From Melghiribacillus thermohalophilus (GTDB lineage: Bacteria; Bacillota; Bacilli; Bacillales; Alkalibacillaceae), in assembly GCF_004342905.1 (NCBI RefSeq), contig NZ_SMAN01000001.1, positions 399,437-463,436 of the forward strand: DNA of 64,000 nucleotides, given 5' to 3'. Both the position numbers and the translations under genes were made by a program. Shown here piece after piece: positions 39,246-49,349 of the stretch. The notes below the pieces were generated by a model. That model searched no databases, was not told where the DNA came from, and saw nothing but the letters and a program-made list of their open reading frames with translations. How positions within the stretch are numbered: position 1 is the stretch's first letter; every line of letters starts with the position of its first letter.

Positions 39246-41444
39246 TTATTGAATCATTCTCCGTACCGTATAGACATCGGGTATTTGTTTAATTCGGTCC
39301 ACAATTTTTCTGAGATGATGTAGATTGTGAATTAAAATCGTAATATGAATGGTTGCCATATGATTTTGATTGGCTTTTCCTGTCACTGCTGTTATATGTG
39401 TTTTGGTTTCATTAATGGCTTGAAGGACTTCATTTAATAGTCCGTGCCGGTCATAACCAGAAATTTCAATGTCCACGTTATATTGTTTATCCTGATTCCC
39501 TGTATTTTCCCATTCAACCGGAATCAGACGTCCCTGCACCTCGTTTCGCGCCACATTCGGGCAATCCTTGCGGTGAACGGAAACGCCCCTTCCTTTCGTG
39601 ATATATCCAACAATTTCATCACCCGGAACCGGGTTACAACACCGGGACAGACGTACAAGTAAATTGTCCACCCCTTTTACTTTCACCCCGGACTCTGTCC
39701 GTTTGGTTTTCCGAGTCCCCACTTCCTGTTTGACTTCTTCCAGAACATCTTCAAAATCCTGGGTTTTGCCTTTCGGACGTACGAGTTCAGCCAGACGATT
39801 GGCAACCTGCTGAGCGGTAATTCCCTGATAGCCTACCGCCGCATACATATCCTCATCGCCAGTAAATCGGAACTTTTCCGCCACTTTATTGAGATTTTCC
39901 TGTGTCATCACCTCTTTGGGCTCCAGGTCAAGGTTGCGGATTTCTTTTTCTACCAGTTCCCTTCCCTTAGAAATATTCTCTTCCCTTCTTTGTTTCTTAA
40001 AAAATTGTTTAATTTTATTTTTAGCCTGGGATGTCTTTGTGATTTTGAGCCAGTCCTTAGATGGCCCGTAAGAATGCTTAGAAGTCATAATTTCCACGAT
40101 ATCCCCGGTTTTAAGCTGGTAATCTAGTGGTTCCATTTTGCCGTTAATTTTAGCACCAATCGTCTGATTACCCACCTCGGTGTGAATCCGGTAGGCAAAA
40201 TCAATCGGCACGGAACCGGCAGGAAGTTCAATGACATCCCCTTTAGGGGTAAAGACATAAACCATGTCTGAAAACAAATCCATTTTTAAGGATTCCATGA
40301 ACTCTTCTGCATCATGGGCTTCATTCTGCCATTCAAGGATTTCCCTGAACCATGTAAGTTTATCTTCAAAAGTCTGCTTGTGCTTATTTAATTGTTTGCC
40401 CTCTTTATAAGCCCAGTGAGCCGCAATTCCGTATTCAGCGATTTCATGCATCTCATGGGTTCTGATCTGTACTTCCAGCGGATCGCCCTTTGGTCCGATA
40501 ACCGTTGTATGGAGGGACTGATAAAGGTTCGGCTTCGGCATCGCGATATAGTCCTTGAACCGTCCGGGCATCGGTTTCCAGCATGTATGAATAATTCCCA
40601 GGACAGCATAGCAGTCCTTAATGCTGTTGACAATAACACGAACTGCAAGTAAATCGTAAATTTCATTAAATTGTTTATTTTGCATGACCATTTTTCGGTA
40701 TATGCTGTACAGATGTTTGGGACGACCGGAAATCTCTGCATCAATCTTGACTTCCTTTAGACGCTCATCGATTTCTTGAATCACCTCATCAATGTAATAC
40801 TCTCGTTCTGCCCGCTTTTGCTTCATGAGATTGACAATCCGGTAATATTGCTGTGGGTTTAAAAAGCGCAGAGCAGTATCTTCCAGTTCCCATTTAATTG
40901 TTGAAATTCCCAGACGATGGGCAAGGGGAGCAAAAATTTCCAGGGTTTCATTCGCAATTCGCCGCTGTTTTTCAGGCGGTAAATGTTTAAGGGTCCGCAT
41001 ATTGTGGAGACGGTCAGCGAGTTTGATCAAAATGACACGAATATCCCTGGCCATTGCCACAAACATTTTACGATGGTTTTCAGCCTGCTGCGCTTCCCGG
41101 GATTTATATTTGATTTTCCCCAGTTTTGTGACTCCATCTACCAGCATGGCTACTTCAACGTTAAACGTTTCTTTTAAGTCCTCAAGGGTTACATCCGTAT
41201 CCTCAACCACATCATGAAGAAAGCCACCGGCAACTGTTGCTGGATCCATTTCAAGATCAACAAGAATGCCGGCAACTTGAACCGGGTGATGAATATATGG
41301 TTCTCCCGATTTTCGAAACTGGTTTTTATGTGCCTCTTTCGCATATTCATAGGCTTTACGAATAAAAGCCGTATCTTTCCCGGAAAGATAGCGGCTTGCT
41401 TTGTTTATCACTTCTTCCGCTGTCAACACTTTTTCTTTAGCCAT
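39246..41444 (-). CDS. relA: Bifunctional (p)ppGpp synthetase/hydrolase Rel
   Basis: Long RSH enzyme of the stringent response, 732 residues, usual length. Seen: the HD hydrolase domain with intact metal site (HPVQVAGILVDLEMD, GGFLHDVVEDT, KLADRLHNMRTL), the synthetase domain (GRPKHLYSIYRKM, YDLLAVRVIV, YQSLHTTVIGP), TGS (DVIELPAGSVPIDFAYRIHTEVG), a zinc-finger-like CCNPVPGDEIVGYI and a C-terminal ACT domain. Both catalytic sites look complete. It sits in the apt-rel-dtd order typical of Bacilli. Confidence 0.97.
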   Translation of the reverse strand: MAKEKVLTAEEVINKASRYLSGKDTAFIRKAYEYAKEAHKNQFRKSGEPYIHHPVQVAGILVDLEMDPATVAGGFLHDVVEDTDVTLEDLKETFNVEVAMLVDGVTKLGKIKYKSREAQQAENHRKMFVAMARDIRVILIKLADRLHNMRTLKHLPPEKQRRIANETLEIFAPLAHRLGISTIKWELEDTALRFLNPQQYYRIVNLMKQKRAEREYYIDEVIQEIDERLKEVKIDAEISGRPKHLYSIYRKMVMQNKQFNEIYDLLAVRVIVNSIKDCYAVLGIIHTCWKPMPGRFKDYIAMPKPNLYQSLHTTVIGPKGDPLEVQIRTHEMHEIAEYGIAAHWAYKEGKQLNKHKQTFEDKLTWFREILEWQNEAHDAEEFMESLKMDLFSDMVYVFTPKGDVIELPAGSVPIDFAYRIHTEVGNQTIGAKINGKMEPLDYQLKTGDIVEIMTSKHSYGPSKDWLKITKTSQAKNKIKQFFKKQRREENISKGRELVEKEIRNLDLEPKEVMTQENLNKVAEKFRFTGDEDMYAAVGYQGITAQQVANRLAELVRPKGKTQDFEDVLEEVKQEVGTRKTKRTESGVKVKGVDNLLVRLSRCCNPVPGDEIVGYITKGRGVSVHRKDCPNVARNEVQGRLIPVEWENTGNQDKQYNVDIEISGYDRHGLLNEVLQAINETKTHITAVTGKANQNHMATIHITILIHNLHHLRKIVDRIKQIPDVYTVRRMIQ

Positions 41445-41618
41445 GGAATCACCTTATCATATCAGACATTCTGTTATTTTCGCTATTATTTTTTCATTAT
41501 TCACAAAATAAGCCAAAATGTAAAGGGAAATAGACCGATTTTTAATGAAACAAATCATTTTCACCAGATAGCACGTGTTTTTTATCCATTATCAATCGGG
41601 ACAATGTGGTTTGAGTAT

Positions 41619-41653
41619 AAACAAAGAGCACTCTTTTTCAGGCAAGAGTACTC
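41619..41653 (-). terminator. Terminator of recJ-apt
   Basis: Minus strand GAGTACTCTT / AAGAGTGCTC stem (one G-U) followed by TTTGTTTA, ten bases past the apt stop. Confidence 0.65.
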
Positions 41654-41663
41654 CATTTGCTCA

Positions 41664-42179
41664 TTAATCATATTGCATTAGTGTCAGCACATCATAGCCT
41701 TTTAATTTTTCTCTTCCATTTAAATAGGATAATTCGATTAAAAATGCGCAGCCAGCCACAACTCCACCCAGTTCCTCAACGAGTTGGATGGTTGCTTCGA
41801 TCGTTCCTCCTGTTGCTAAAAGGTCGTCAGTAATTAAAACCCGCTGCCCGGGCTTAATGGCATCCTTATGCATGGTTAAAATATCTTTGCCATACTCCAG
41901 CCCATAATCCACCTTGATCACTTCTCTGGGTAGCTTTCCATCTTTTCGTACCGGAGCAAAGCCTACCTCAAGAGCATAGGCGACCGGGCATCCGACAATA
42001 AATCCCCGGGCCTCAGGGCCAACTACAATATCAATTTCCTTTTCTTTTGCATATTCCACAATTTCATCAATAGCGGATTTAAACACATCGCCTTTGTCCA
42101 TTAAAGTGGTAATATCCTTAAAACGAATTCCTTTTTCAGGCCAATCGGGTACAACGGTAATATATTTTTTATAATCCAT
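41664..42179 (-). CDS. apt: Adenine phosphoribosyltransferase
   Basis: Makes AMP from adenine and PRPP; it would recycle the adenine released by MtnN (7.4 kb). 171 residues. Seen: [26 protein letters not shown], the PRPP loop [17 protein letters not shown] and [22 protein letters not shown] 42179 has AAGGAGGAAA upstream and overlaps the end of recJ by 11 bases; the longer frame is not needed. Confidence 0.96.
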   Translation of the reverse strand: MDYKKYITVVPDWPEKGIRFKDITTLMDKGDVFKSAIDEIVEYAKEKEIDIVVGPEARGFIVGCPVAYALEVGFAPVRKDGKLPREVIKVDYGLEYGKDILTMHKDAIKPGQRVLITDDLLATGGTIEATIQLVEELGGVVAGCAFLIELSYLNGREKLKGYDVLTLMQYD

Positions 42180-44523
42180 AAACGATTTCCTCCTTAGCAT
42201 TCCGCACATCATTCATTTGTTGGTCAAACCATTCTCTTAAATCTTTATAAGATGAATAAAATAATGTTTTTTCAACTTCAATTTGCCTTAATTTTTCCCT
42301 GTAAACCTCCGCCTCATTTAAATCCTTTTTAGCAGGTGATGGAAGGATGGATAAAACTCCATCGTCCATTGTAACAAATTCAAGCTCCAAAAACACCTTT
42401 ATCATAAATTCAATCCAGTCCGTTGTCCACCCTTTTATCCGTCTGATTTGTTGAAGTCCCTCTGGAATCGGCACACGCTTCTTTTTTAACAGAAAAGCAT
42501 ACAGCCATTTAAAGTCGTTACGGTCAGGAAGACGGGAAAAGAAATGTTGACCTGTTGACTGGAAGCAGGCAAAAATCTTTTTGGGTTTCACATGCCGGAA
42601 AACCTGTGACAGTTCGTTCAGACTGGAAGGCAGATCGAGTAATAATAACCCGTCGGGCCAATCATAGACATGACCTGACATAGCAATGAACTCACTGGCA
42701 TCTTTAACCGGAAAACATTCCTCTACCCAGTCCAAACCGGGGGGGACCGATTCAAAGATAAGCGCATAAATATCTTCATTTTCAAGACCATCAAGCATTC
42801 TGGAAAGATGCTTGACTCCCCGATAGTCGAAAAGCTGCCACTGATCGACTTTCAAATCTTTTAGAACCACCTGCATTTTTTTATGGCCGTTCCATTCATT
42901 AATATCCAGTTCTCCCACAACGGAGATCGGTGCCCGGGAAGACAGGTGGGGAAATAGGTCACCCATGCCAAATCCGACGGCATCCAGCTGTTTATCTCCT
43001 TTTTGAAAATGAATTTTCAGGTGACTGGAATTGGACCCGATCTGGCGGATTTCCCCCGGCATCATATCATTCATTTGAAAGACCGGCCTGGGATTTCCTA
43101 CTCCAAATGGAGCAAGACGGTTGATTTCTTCAATGGCTTCAAAGTTCAAATCCTCTATGTCAATGATAAATTCCGGGTATAAAACAGGCTTAAAATCATC
43201 TTCTGTCAGTTTTTGTTTTGCCAGGCGGTTTAAGGAAGACCGCAAAGATTCGATTTTTTCAACTGCAACAGTCATCCCTGCAGCCTGGGCATGACCTCCA
43301 AAATTAATAAAGACATCCTTAATTTCCATGCAGTTTTCAAATAAATCAAAGGCATCAATGCTTCGTGCCGAACCTTTGGCCTCCCTGGCTTCCGGATCAA
43401 TGCCGAGTAGAACGGTCGGTCGATTATACTCCTGGGTCAGTCTGGATGCCACGATTCCTAAAACGCCTGTATTCCACCCTTCTTTTGCAAGCACAAGTAC
43501 GTAGTCATCCTCAAAATTTTCGTCTGTAATCATTTGTTTTGCTTCATGAGTCATTTGTGTAACCATTTGCTGCCGTTTTTGGTTTAATTCCTGAACCTTT
43601 TCAGCCATTTCCAGAGCTAGAGACGGGTCTTCTTCCAGCAACAGCTCAACGGCCAGGGAAGCATCCTGCAGACGTCCGACTGCGTTAATCCTTGGCCCTA
43701 AAGCAAAACCAATATGAACTTCATTGATGTTCTCTTTTATCCCGCAGACCTGCTTCAATGCCTGAATACCAGGTTTTTTAGAATAGGTTAACGATTTTAA
43801 ACCGTGATAAACAAGAATTCGGTTTTCATCCTGGAGAGGAACTAGATCCGCTACTGTTCCGATGGCTACATATTCCAGAAGATGGGCAGGAAGCTCCCCG
43901 TATAAGGCATGAGCAAGTTTGAAGGCCACCCCTGCCCCAGAGAGTTCCGGGAAGGGATAACGGGCTGACCGTTTTGGATGAATAATGGCAAAGGCGTCAG
44001 GAATCGTTTCCTGGGCTTCATGGTGATCGGTAATGATCAGATCCATGCCTAACTGCTTTGCAAGTTTAGCCTCTGTAACAGCAGCAATCCCTGTATCGAC
44101 AGTAATAATTAATGAAAAACCCTGTTTTTTCGCATGATAAAACGCCTCTTGATTTGGGCCATAACCCTCTGTAAAGCGATTCGGTATGTAAAAATCTGCA
44201 TGGGCTCCCAGATCCGTTAAGGTTTCCATCAGAATGGACGTAGCCGTCACCCCATCAGCATCATAATCGCCAAAGATTAATATGTTCTCTTCCTGCCTGA
44301 TGGCCTGATGTATCCGGTTCACCGCCTGATTCATATCCTCAAATTCAAAAGGATCGTGTAGATCTTCAAGGGAAGGAGACAGAAACTTTCTAGCCGATTC
44401 CGGATCCTTAATTCCTCTCTGGACTAAAAGTTTTTTTGTAATATCGGATACAGACAAATCAAAATCTATTTGATGAATAGGATTGTGATCTTTTAAAATC
44501 CATTTCGATTTACTCTTTAACAT
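42169..44523 (-). CDS. recJ: Single-stranded-DNA-specific exonuclease RecJ
   Basis: 5'-3' ssDNA exonuclease of recombination and mismatch repair, 784 residues, about 200 longer than E. coli RecJ because of the C-terminal extension normal in Bacilli. Seen: DHH-family motifs [67 protein letters not shown] (in parts) and the DHHA1 block [14 protein letters not shown] sigma-A promoter lies just upstream. Confidence 0.95.
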   Translation of the reverse strand: MLKSKSKWILKDHNPIHQIDFDLSVSDITKKLLVQRGIKDPESARKFLSPSLEDLHDPFEFEDMNQAVNRIHQAIRQEENILIFGDYDADGVTATSILMETLTDLGAHADFYIPNRFTEGYGPNQEAFYHAKKQGFSLIITVDTGIAAVTEAKLAKQLGMDLIITDHHEAQETIPDAFAIIHPKRSARYPFPELSGAGVAFKLAHALYGELPAHLLEYVAIGTVADLVPLQDENRILVYHGLKSLTYSKKPGIQALKQVCGIKENINEVHIGFALGPRINAVGRLQDASLAVELLLEEDPSLALEMAEKVQELNQKRQQMVTQMTHEAKQMITDENFEDDYVLVLAKEGWNTGVLGIVASRLTQEYNRPTVLLGIDPEAREAKGSARSIDAFDLFENCMEIKDVFINFGGHAQAAGMTVAVEKIESLRSSLNRLAKQKLTEDDFKPVLYPEFIIDIEDLNFEAIEEINRLAPFGVGNPRPVFQMNDMMPGEIRQIGSNSSHLKIHFQKGDKQLDAVGFGMGDLFPHLSSRAPISVVGELDINEWNGHKKMQVVLKDLKVDQWQLFDYRGVKHLSRMLDGLENEDIYALIFESVPPGLDWVEECFPVKDASEFIAMSGHVYDWPDGLLLLDLPSSLNELSQVFRHVKPKKIFACFQSTGQHFFSRLPDRNDFKWLYAFLLKKKRVPIPEGLQQIRRIKGWTTDWIEFMIKVFLELEFVTMDDGVLSILPSPAKKDLNEAEVYREKLRQIEVEKTLFYSSYKDLREWFDQQMNDVRNAKEEIVYGL

Positions 44524-44544
44524 AGCTTCACCCCTGACGCACTC

Positions 44545-44573
44545 ATTATACTAGAGCTTGATTGGGGTGGCAA
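44545..44573 (-). promoter_or_regulatory. Sigma-A promoter of recJ-apt
   Basis: Minus strand TTGCCA (44568-44573), 17-base spacer, TATAAT (44545-44550), about 20 bases ahead of the recJ start codon. Confidence 0.7.
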
Positions 44574-44724
44574 ATGAATCAGGTGATTTAGATTTTTCAT
44601 CGGGTGAAGGTGGTTTTCCAGTTCGCCGGGCACCTCCTGGGAACATTCAATGTGATTGACAGCCTTGTTTTATCCTTTCACAGGTGATGGATGTCATGGA
44701 AAATTGGATATTGATTGGACTATG

Positions 44725-44764
44725 AAAAAAAAGGATGAAAAGAAGCAACCTTCTTTTCATCCTT
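44725..44764 (-). terminator. Terminator of secDF
   Basis: Minus strand GGATGAAAAGAAGG / CTTCTTTTCATCC stem followed by TTTTTTTTC, right after the secDF stop. Confidence 0.88.
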
Positions 44765-44771
44765 CTCAAGA

Positions 44772-47027
44772 TTAAACCTGTGGCCCGCCTTTTGGTTTCT
44801 TTCGTTCGAAAACAATTGGCTTTTTATCAAGCATTCTTCCTCTCCAGACCAGCCACAGCTGTGCAGCAATAAACAGGGAGGAATAAGTACCTGCCAGCAA
44901 TCCTACAATCAGTGCAAACGAGAAGTTTGTAATAGCCTCTGCTCCAAACATAAAGAGCATGAAAGCAGCAAAAATCACGGTCAATACCGTGTTTATGCTT
45001 CGGGCCAGTGTTTCCATTAAACTTTTGTTGACGACAGCCGCCAGTTCTTTATAGCTTTTAACCCTTTTCTTGAACCTCAAGTTTTCCCTGATTCGGTCAA
45101 AGGTAACAATTGTATCATTCACCGAATAACCGACAATGGTTAAAATGGCAGCTATGATGGTAATGTCAAACTCTAGCTGGGTCAAACTAAACAGGGCAAG
45201 AATAAAGAATGCATCATGTAAAAGGGCAAGAATCGCTGTAACAGCAAAGAAGATTTCAAAACGGAATGCAACGTAAATAATAATCCCAATCGATGCATAG
45301 AGCACAGCCTGAACCGCATTGAACGCAAGCTCCCGTCCAACCTTCGGGGTCACCGTACTCACACTCGGCTCATTGCCATATTGAGCCGAAAAATGTTCAC
45401 CAATCTCTGCAATTTCCTCCTGGTTCAAAACCCGGTCAAACCGAGCGATAGCGAGTTCCCCCTGATCACCGGCTGAAACAATTTCAACCGGGTTCAGTCC
45501 GAGAGATTCATAGCCATCCCGCACTTCTTCGATATCAAGGGTATTGTCCGCCATAACCTGTACCCTTGATCCGCTCGTAAAATCGATTCCTAGATTAAGC
45601 TGGAGCGTAAATAACGAAACTATTCCTGCTGCAATCAAAACAGCGGAGATCGCAAAAAATTTTTTGCTGTGTTTGACGAAATTAAAGGTTTTGCCAAAAA
45701 AAGTCGCCTCGACTTCTTCACCCTTTGTAATATCTTTTATCGCTTCTTTTTTCACGCCGAAATATCCTGGTTTGTGATTTAACAAACCACTTTTCACCCA
45801 CAGTCCCATAAGCAGCCTTGTTCCATAGACTGCAGTAATAAAGCTGACCAGGATACTGACAATTAACATCGTTGCAAAACCTTTTACCGAGCTCGTGCCA
45901 AAAATAAACAGAACAACTGCAGCCAGTATGGTGGTGATGTTCGCATCGAGGATTGTAGCCAGCGACCGTTTATTGCCTGCCCGATAGGCAGAAAGTACGG
46001 TTTTTCCGGCTTTCAGTTCCTCTTTTATCCGCTCATAGGTGATGATATTGGCATCGACGGCCATACCGACCCCGAGCACAAGTGCTGCAATTCCTGGCAA
46101 CGTAAGAACGCCATTCATCAAGTTAAATACAAGTAAAATGACATATACATATACACTTAACGTTATGGAGGCGATGAGCCCCGGCAAGCGGTAATAGATG
46201 ATCATATAAATGAAAATCAGCGCAATCCCAATGATTCCCGCAAAAACAGTCTGATCAAGGGCTTTCTCACCAAACTGCGCACCTACAGATATGGAGTAAA
46301 TCTCTGTCAGTTTGACAGGCAAGGAACCTGCATTTAATATATCAGCCAGACGTTTGGCGGAATCAACGGTAAACGGAGGGCCGGTGATCATCACATTGGA
46401 ACGAATCGTTTCATTGACAGCCGGTGCGGAAATATACTTCGGATTTTCTTTTAGCCTTTCTTCTTTATAGGAATCTCCCTCTTCATAATCAAGCCAGATG
46501 ACAAGAACATTTTCCGGCTCGGGAAAGTTTTTAATCGTGCTGGTTACTTCTGCAAATTTATCCGGATCTTTTAGCCTGAGGGTCACAACCGGTTCTCCTG
46601 TCCGGGGATGAAAATCCTGTTTTGCGCTTCCTTCAACAATGTCCGAACCATCCAGATAAAGCTTGTCGTTGACATCCCGAAAAGAAAGGGTGGCGGTTGT
46701 GGAGAGTAAGTCCCTCGCTTCTTTCTGATCCTGAATGCCTGCAAGCTGAACACGGATCCGGTTATCCCCTTCGATCTGAATATTTGTTTCATTGATTCCC
46801 AGAATATCTACCCGTTCCCTTAAACTTTGAACGGTAGCGTCCATCGCTTCATCATTGATTTCCTGATCATCATCCAGGGGCTCCACTTCATAGAGGATCT
46901 CAAAGCCCCCCTGCAAATCCAGTCCCAGCGGGATTCCTTTAGTCACTGATTCAGTTGTTGTGCCGATGATTCCTGCAAATAAAAGTACAAGCAAGAAAAA
47001 AGCAATCATTCTCCCTCTCTTTACCAT
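44772..47027 (-). CDS. secDF: Protein translocase subunit SecDF (fused SecD-SecF)
   Basis: Proton-driven accessory pump of the Sec pathway. 751 residues, 12 membrane helices. Seen: SecD part GIPLGLDLQGGFEILYEVEP, ATLSFRDVN, GGSL-like NAGSLPVKLTEIYSISVGAQFG, GVGMAVDANIITYERIKEEL; SecF part LGIDFTSGSRVQV, TIVGYSVNDTIVTFDRIREN and MLFMFGAEAITNFSFALIVG. The fused form is usual in Bacillaceae. yajC at 52 kb encodes its partner. Confidence 0.97.
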   Translation of the reverse strand: MVKRGRMIAFFLLVLLFAGIIGTTTESVTKGIPLGLDLQGGFEILYEVEPLDDDQEINDEAMDATVQSLRERVDILGINETNIQIEGDNRIRVQLAGIQDQKEARDLLSTTATLSFRDVNDKLYLDGSDIVEGSAKQDFHPRTGEPVVTLRLKDPDKFAEVTSTIKNFPEPENVLVIWLDYEEGDSYKEERLKENPKYISAPAVNETIRSNVMITGPPFTVDSAKRLADILNAGSLPVKLTEIYSISVGAQFGEKALDQTVFAGIIGIALIFIYMIIYYRLPGLIASITLSVYVYVILLVFNLMNGVLTLPGIAALVLGVGMAVDANIITYERIKEELKAGKTVLSAYRAGNKRSLATILDANITTILAAVVLFIFGTSSVKGFATMLIVSILVSFITAVYGTRLLMGLWVKSGLLNHKPGYFGVKKEAIKDITKGEEVEATFFGKTFNFVKHSKKFFAISAVLIAAGIVSLFTLQLNLGIDFTSGSRVQVMADNTLDIEEVRDGYESLGLNPVEIVSAGDQGELAIARFDRVLNQEEIAEIGEHFSAQYGNEPSVSTVTPKVGRELAFNAVQAVLYASIGIIIYVAFRFEIFFAVTAILALLHDAFFILALFSLTQLEFDITIIAAILTIVGYSVNDTIVTFDRIRENLRFKKRVKSYKELAAVVNKSLMETLARSINTVLTVIFAAFMLFMFGAEAITNFSFALIVGLLAGTYSSLFIAAQLWLVWRGRMLDKKPIVFERKKPKGGPQV

Positions 47028-47062
47028 GATGAGTAGTTCCTCCTTTAATCTGACTCATTAAG

Positions 47063-47102
47063 AAAAAGGGGAGTCAGCCTCAGCCGTTCAAGTTGACTCC
47101 CG
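47063..47102 (-). terminator. Terminator between comN and secDF
   Basis: Minus strand CGGGAGTCA / TGACTCCCC stem with a 17-base loop that contains a smaller hairpin, then CTTTTTCTT. It lies only 36 bases upstream of the secDF start, so secDF either has a compact promoter here or depends on read-through. Confidence 0.7.
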
Positions 47103-47147
47103 AAATTAATCCTTCCGAAAAATCGTCCCGGTCTTTCATGCCGATGA

Positions 47148-47270
47148 TCAGTTTGGGTCGACCTGCACTCTAGCCTGGTGATTCGCTCGGACATGAGGAC
47201 CATCCATCAGCTGAATACCGTTTCCCGATCTGTTCTTAAGAGTGTCATAAACCCTGTCATGTCTGATCAT
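47148..47270 (-). CDS. Possible 40-residue small protein after comN
   Basis: Open frame ATG 47270 to TGA 47148 on the minus strand, overlapping the last 14 bases of comN in another frame. The product is hydrophilic (DRVYDTLKNRSGNGIQ, PHVRANHQARVQVDPN). There is no strong ribosome binding site; coupling to comN would be needed. A frame of this length is expected by chance, so this is a weak call. Confidence 0.22.
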   Translation of the reverse strand: MIRHDRVYDTLKNRSGNGIQLMDGPHVRANHQARVQVDPN

Positions 47271-47556
47271 TTTCCATTTCTTTCAGGGCGTTGATTTGTG
47301 CAAGTAAGTCCTGTTCCTGATAGACCTGAGCAGTCATATAGTTCATATACGTTCCCGGATTGAGATGCAAGATGTCCTGAACGACTTCATAAAGCCGCTT
47401 TTCACAGTCTTTTTTCCAGACCTTTTTCATCAAACAGTCCCACACCTCTTCTTCGGTTGCCTTTTCATATCCGAGCATATGTAATTCATCAACTTTGCTT
47501 TTTACAGCAGGAGTCAAATACGGTTTCCAACCTGAAACTTTCCTGTATACTTCCAT
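47257..47556 (-). CDS. comN: Post-transcriptional regulator ComN
   Basis: 99 residues from ATG 47556, which has GGGAGGTAAGG upstream. The layout EVYRKVSGWKPYLTPAVKSKVDELHMLGYEKATEEEVWDCLMKKVWK matches ComN (YrzD), which in B. subtilis acts post-transcriptionally on comE and binds DivIVA. The neighbourhood secDF-comN-spoVB agrees. Frames that start further upstream overlap the spoVB leader and are not supported. Confidence 0.88.
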   Translation of the reverse strand: MEVYRKVSGWKPYLTPAVKSKVDELHMLGYEKATEEEVWDCLMKKVWKKDCEKRLYEVVQDILHLNPGTYMNYMTAQVYQEQDLLAQINALKEMENDQT

Positions 47557-47666
47557 CCCCTTACCTCCCGGAAACTCCAATCGTTTAAACCACTGACTCA
47601 ATAGAAGTGTTAGTATACGGTCTGAAACTTTCTGAAACAGCTTCTATAGGAAATAACCAGTGCTTG

Positions 47667-47696
47667 TCATGCTTGCCTCACCTTCGTGCATATACA
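47667..47696 (+). promoter_or_regulatory. Possible sigma-E promoter of spoVB
   Basis: TCATGCT (47667-47673), 15-base spacer, CATATACA (47689-47696), against the sigma-E pattern KMATATT / CATACAAT. It lies 46 bases ahead of spoVB, which is SigE-controlled in B. subtilis. The match is partial. Confidence 0.4.
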
Positions 47697-47741
47697 TTTA
47701 TTGTATATGATTTTCACACTTTTGAGAAGGCAGGTAAAACG

Positions 47742-49286
47742 ATGTCCAGACAAACTTTTATCCAGGGAACCCTCATTTTAGTAGCGGCAGGAATGATCAC
47801 ACGGTTTTTAGGTTTTATTAACCGGATCGTGGTTGCCAGAATTATGGGCGAAGAAGGGGTCGGCCTTTACATGATGGCCCTTCCCACCCTGTTTTTAATG
47901 ATTACCCTGACCCAGTTTGGACTTCCAGTTGCCATATCCAAGCGGGTGGCTGAGGCTGATGCAAAAGGAGACCGAAAAAAAATCAAAAACATTTTGATCG
48001 TTTCTTTCACGATTACGCTCACACTCAGCATTATTTTTACGGCCGGATTCATCATTCTGTCTCCCATCATTGCCACTTATTTGCTTACCGATGAACGAGC
48101 TTTGTATCCGATCCTGGCCATCAGTCCCATCGTTCCAATCGTTGCCGTCTCAGCTGTTATCCGCGGCTATTTTCAGGGATTGCAAAACATGAAACCACAG
48201 GCCGTTTCACAGATCATTGAACAATTAGTCCGTATCACGCTGGTCGCTGTTCTAACTAAGGCCCTGCTGCCCTATGGAGTTGAATTTGCTGCCAGTGGTG
48301 CGATGATTTCCGTTGTCATCGGCGAATGTTGTGCCCTGATTTATATCGTGCATCATTTTAAAATCAAAAAGTCATTTAAACTGCTTAAAAACATATCCCG
48401 ATCAATAAAAAAAGGAAAACAAACGCTTCAGGAACTGTTATCCATTGCCGTGCCCACAACCGGCAGCAGACTCGTTGGCTCGGTCACTTTTTTCCTTGAG
48501 CCGATCCTTGTGTCCCAGAGTCTCGCGATTGCAGGATTTTCCGTGGCAGCAAGCACGAAGTTATATGGTGAGTTAACGGGATTTGTCATGCCGTTACTTC
48601 TTTTGCCGACGTTTATCACCCACTCCCTTTCAACGGCTTTAATCCCGTCCATCAGTGAAGCAGAAGCGAAAAAACAACATAAACTGATCCATTTCCGGAT
48701 TCATCAGGCTATACGCTTTTCATTTGCCTCCGGTGCACTTGCTACCGTAATCTTCTATTTGTTTGCAGAACCGATTTTAAAATTTATGTACAACGATACA
48801 GACGCAGCCTATTTTGTCACATTTATGGCCCCCTTTTTCTTAATGTTATATTTTCAGGCTCCGCTTCAGGCAGCACTGCAATCGCTGGACCTTGCCAGAC
48901 AGGCGATGTATAACAGCATTATCGGTTCCATTGTCAAATTTATCGTGTTAATCGTTCTGGCTTCACAACCCCAGTTCGGAATAGCCGGAGTAGCGATTTC
49001 CATCGTTACTGGTGTCGTATTGGTGACCGTCCTTCACTTCGCGGTTTTATGGAAAGAAATTTCTCTCAGAATCCCCTGGAGGGACGCAGGAAGAATGATA
49101 GCATTATCGATTCTAATATTAACCTGTGGAAAGTACCTGTATAAGTTGCTGCCTCAAGCTTCAGACAGTTTGATTGTCTTAGGCCTGGTCATGCTGCTTC
49201 TTGGAGCTGTCTATGTGATTCTTTTAATGGCATTAAAATTTGTCACAAGAGATGAATTGGCCCAGCTTCCATTTATCAACAGATAA
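47742..49286 (+). CDS. spoVB: Stage V sporulation protein B (SpoVB)
   Basis: MOP/MATE-type flippase needed for spore cortex peptidoglycan precursors. 514 residues, about 14 helices. Seen: TLILVAAGMITRFLGFINRIVVARIMGEEGVGLYMMALPTLF (read in parts), VSAVIRGYFQGLQNMKPQAVSQIIEQLVRI and TTGSRLVGSVTFFLEPILVSQSL. ATG 47742 has GAAGGCAGG upstream. Transcribed divergently from comN and convergent with yrbG. Confidence 0.94.
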   Translation: MSRQTFIQGTLILVAAGMITRFLGFINRIVVARIMGEEGVGLYMMALPTLFLMITLTQFGLPVAISKRVAEADAKGDRKKIKNILIVSFTITLTLSIIFTAGFIILSPIIATYLLTDERALYPILAISPIVPIVAVSAVIRGYFQGLQNMKPQAVSQIIEQLVRITLVAVLTKALLPYGVEFAASGAMISVVIGECCALIYIVHHFKIKKSFKLLKNISRSIKKGKQTLQELLSIAVPTTGSRLVGSVTFFLEPILVSQSLAIAGFSVAASTKLYGELTGFVMPLLLLPTFITHSLSTALIPSISEAEAKKQHKLIHFRIHQAIRFSFASGALATVIFYLFAEPILKFMYNDTDAAYFVTFMAPFFLMLYFQAPLQAALQSLDLARQAMYNSIIGSIVKFIVLIVLASQPQFGIAGVAISIVTGVVLVTVLHFAVLWKEISLRIPWRDAGRMIALSILILTCGKYLYKLLPQASDSLIVLGLVMLLLGAVYVILLMALKFVTRDELAQLPFINR

Positions 49287-49298
49287 TCTGAAGCACGC

Positions 49299-49349
49299 AA
49301 AAAGCTGATCCACATAACAGGTATCAGAACGATTTATGGATCAGCTTTT
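49299..49349. terminator. Bidirectional terminator between spoVB and yrbG
   Basis: AAAAGCTGATCCACATAA / TTATGGATCAGCTTTT stem, A/T-rich ends on both sides. It overlaps the last codons of yrbG. Confidence 0.85.

Noticed and set aside
41214-41681. 155-codon plus-strand frame opposite rel and the apt terminator
   Set aside because: It is antisense to the conserved rel N-terminus and reads as Phe/Ile-rich non-family sequence.
44640-44720. Possible small plus-strand gene between secDF and recJ
   Set aside because: Only short frames without ribosome binding sites; the stretch holds the secDF terminator and sequence upstream of the recJ promoter.
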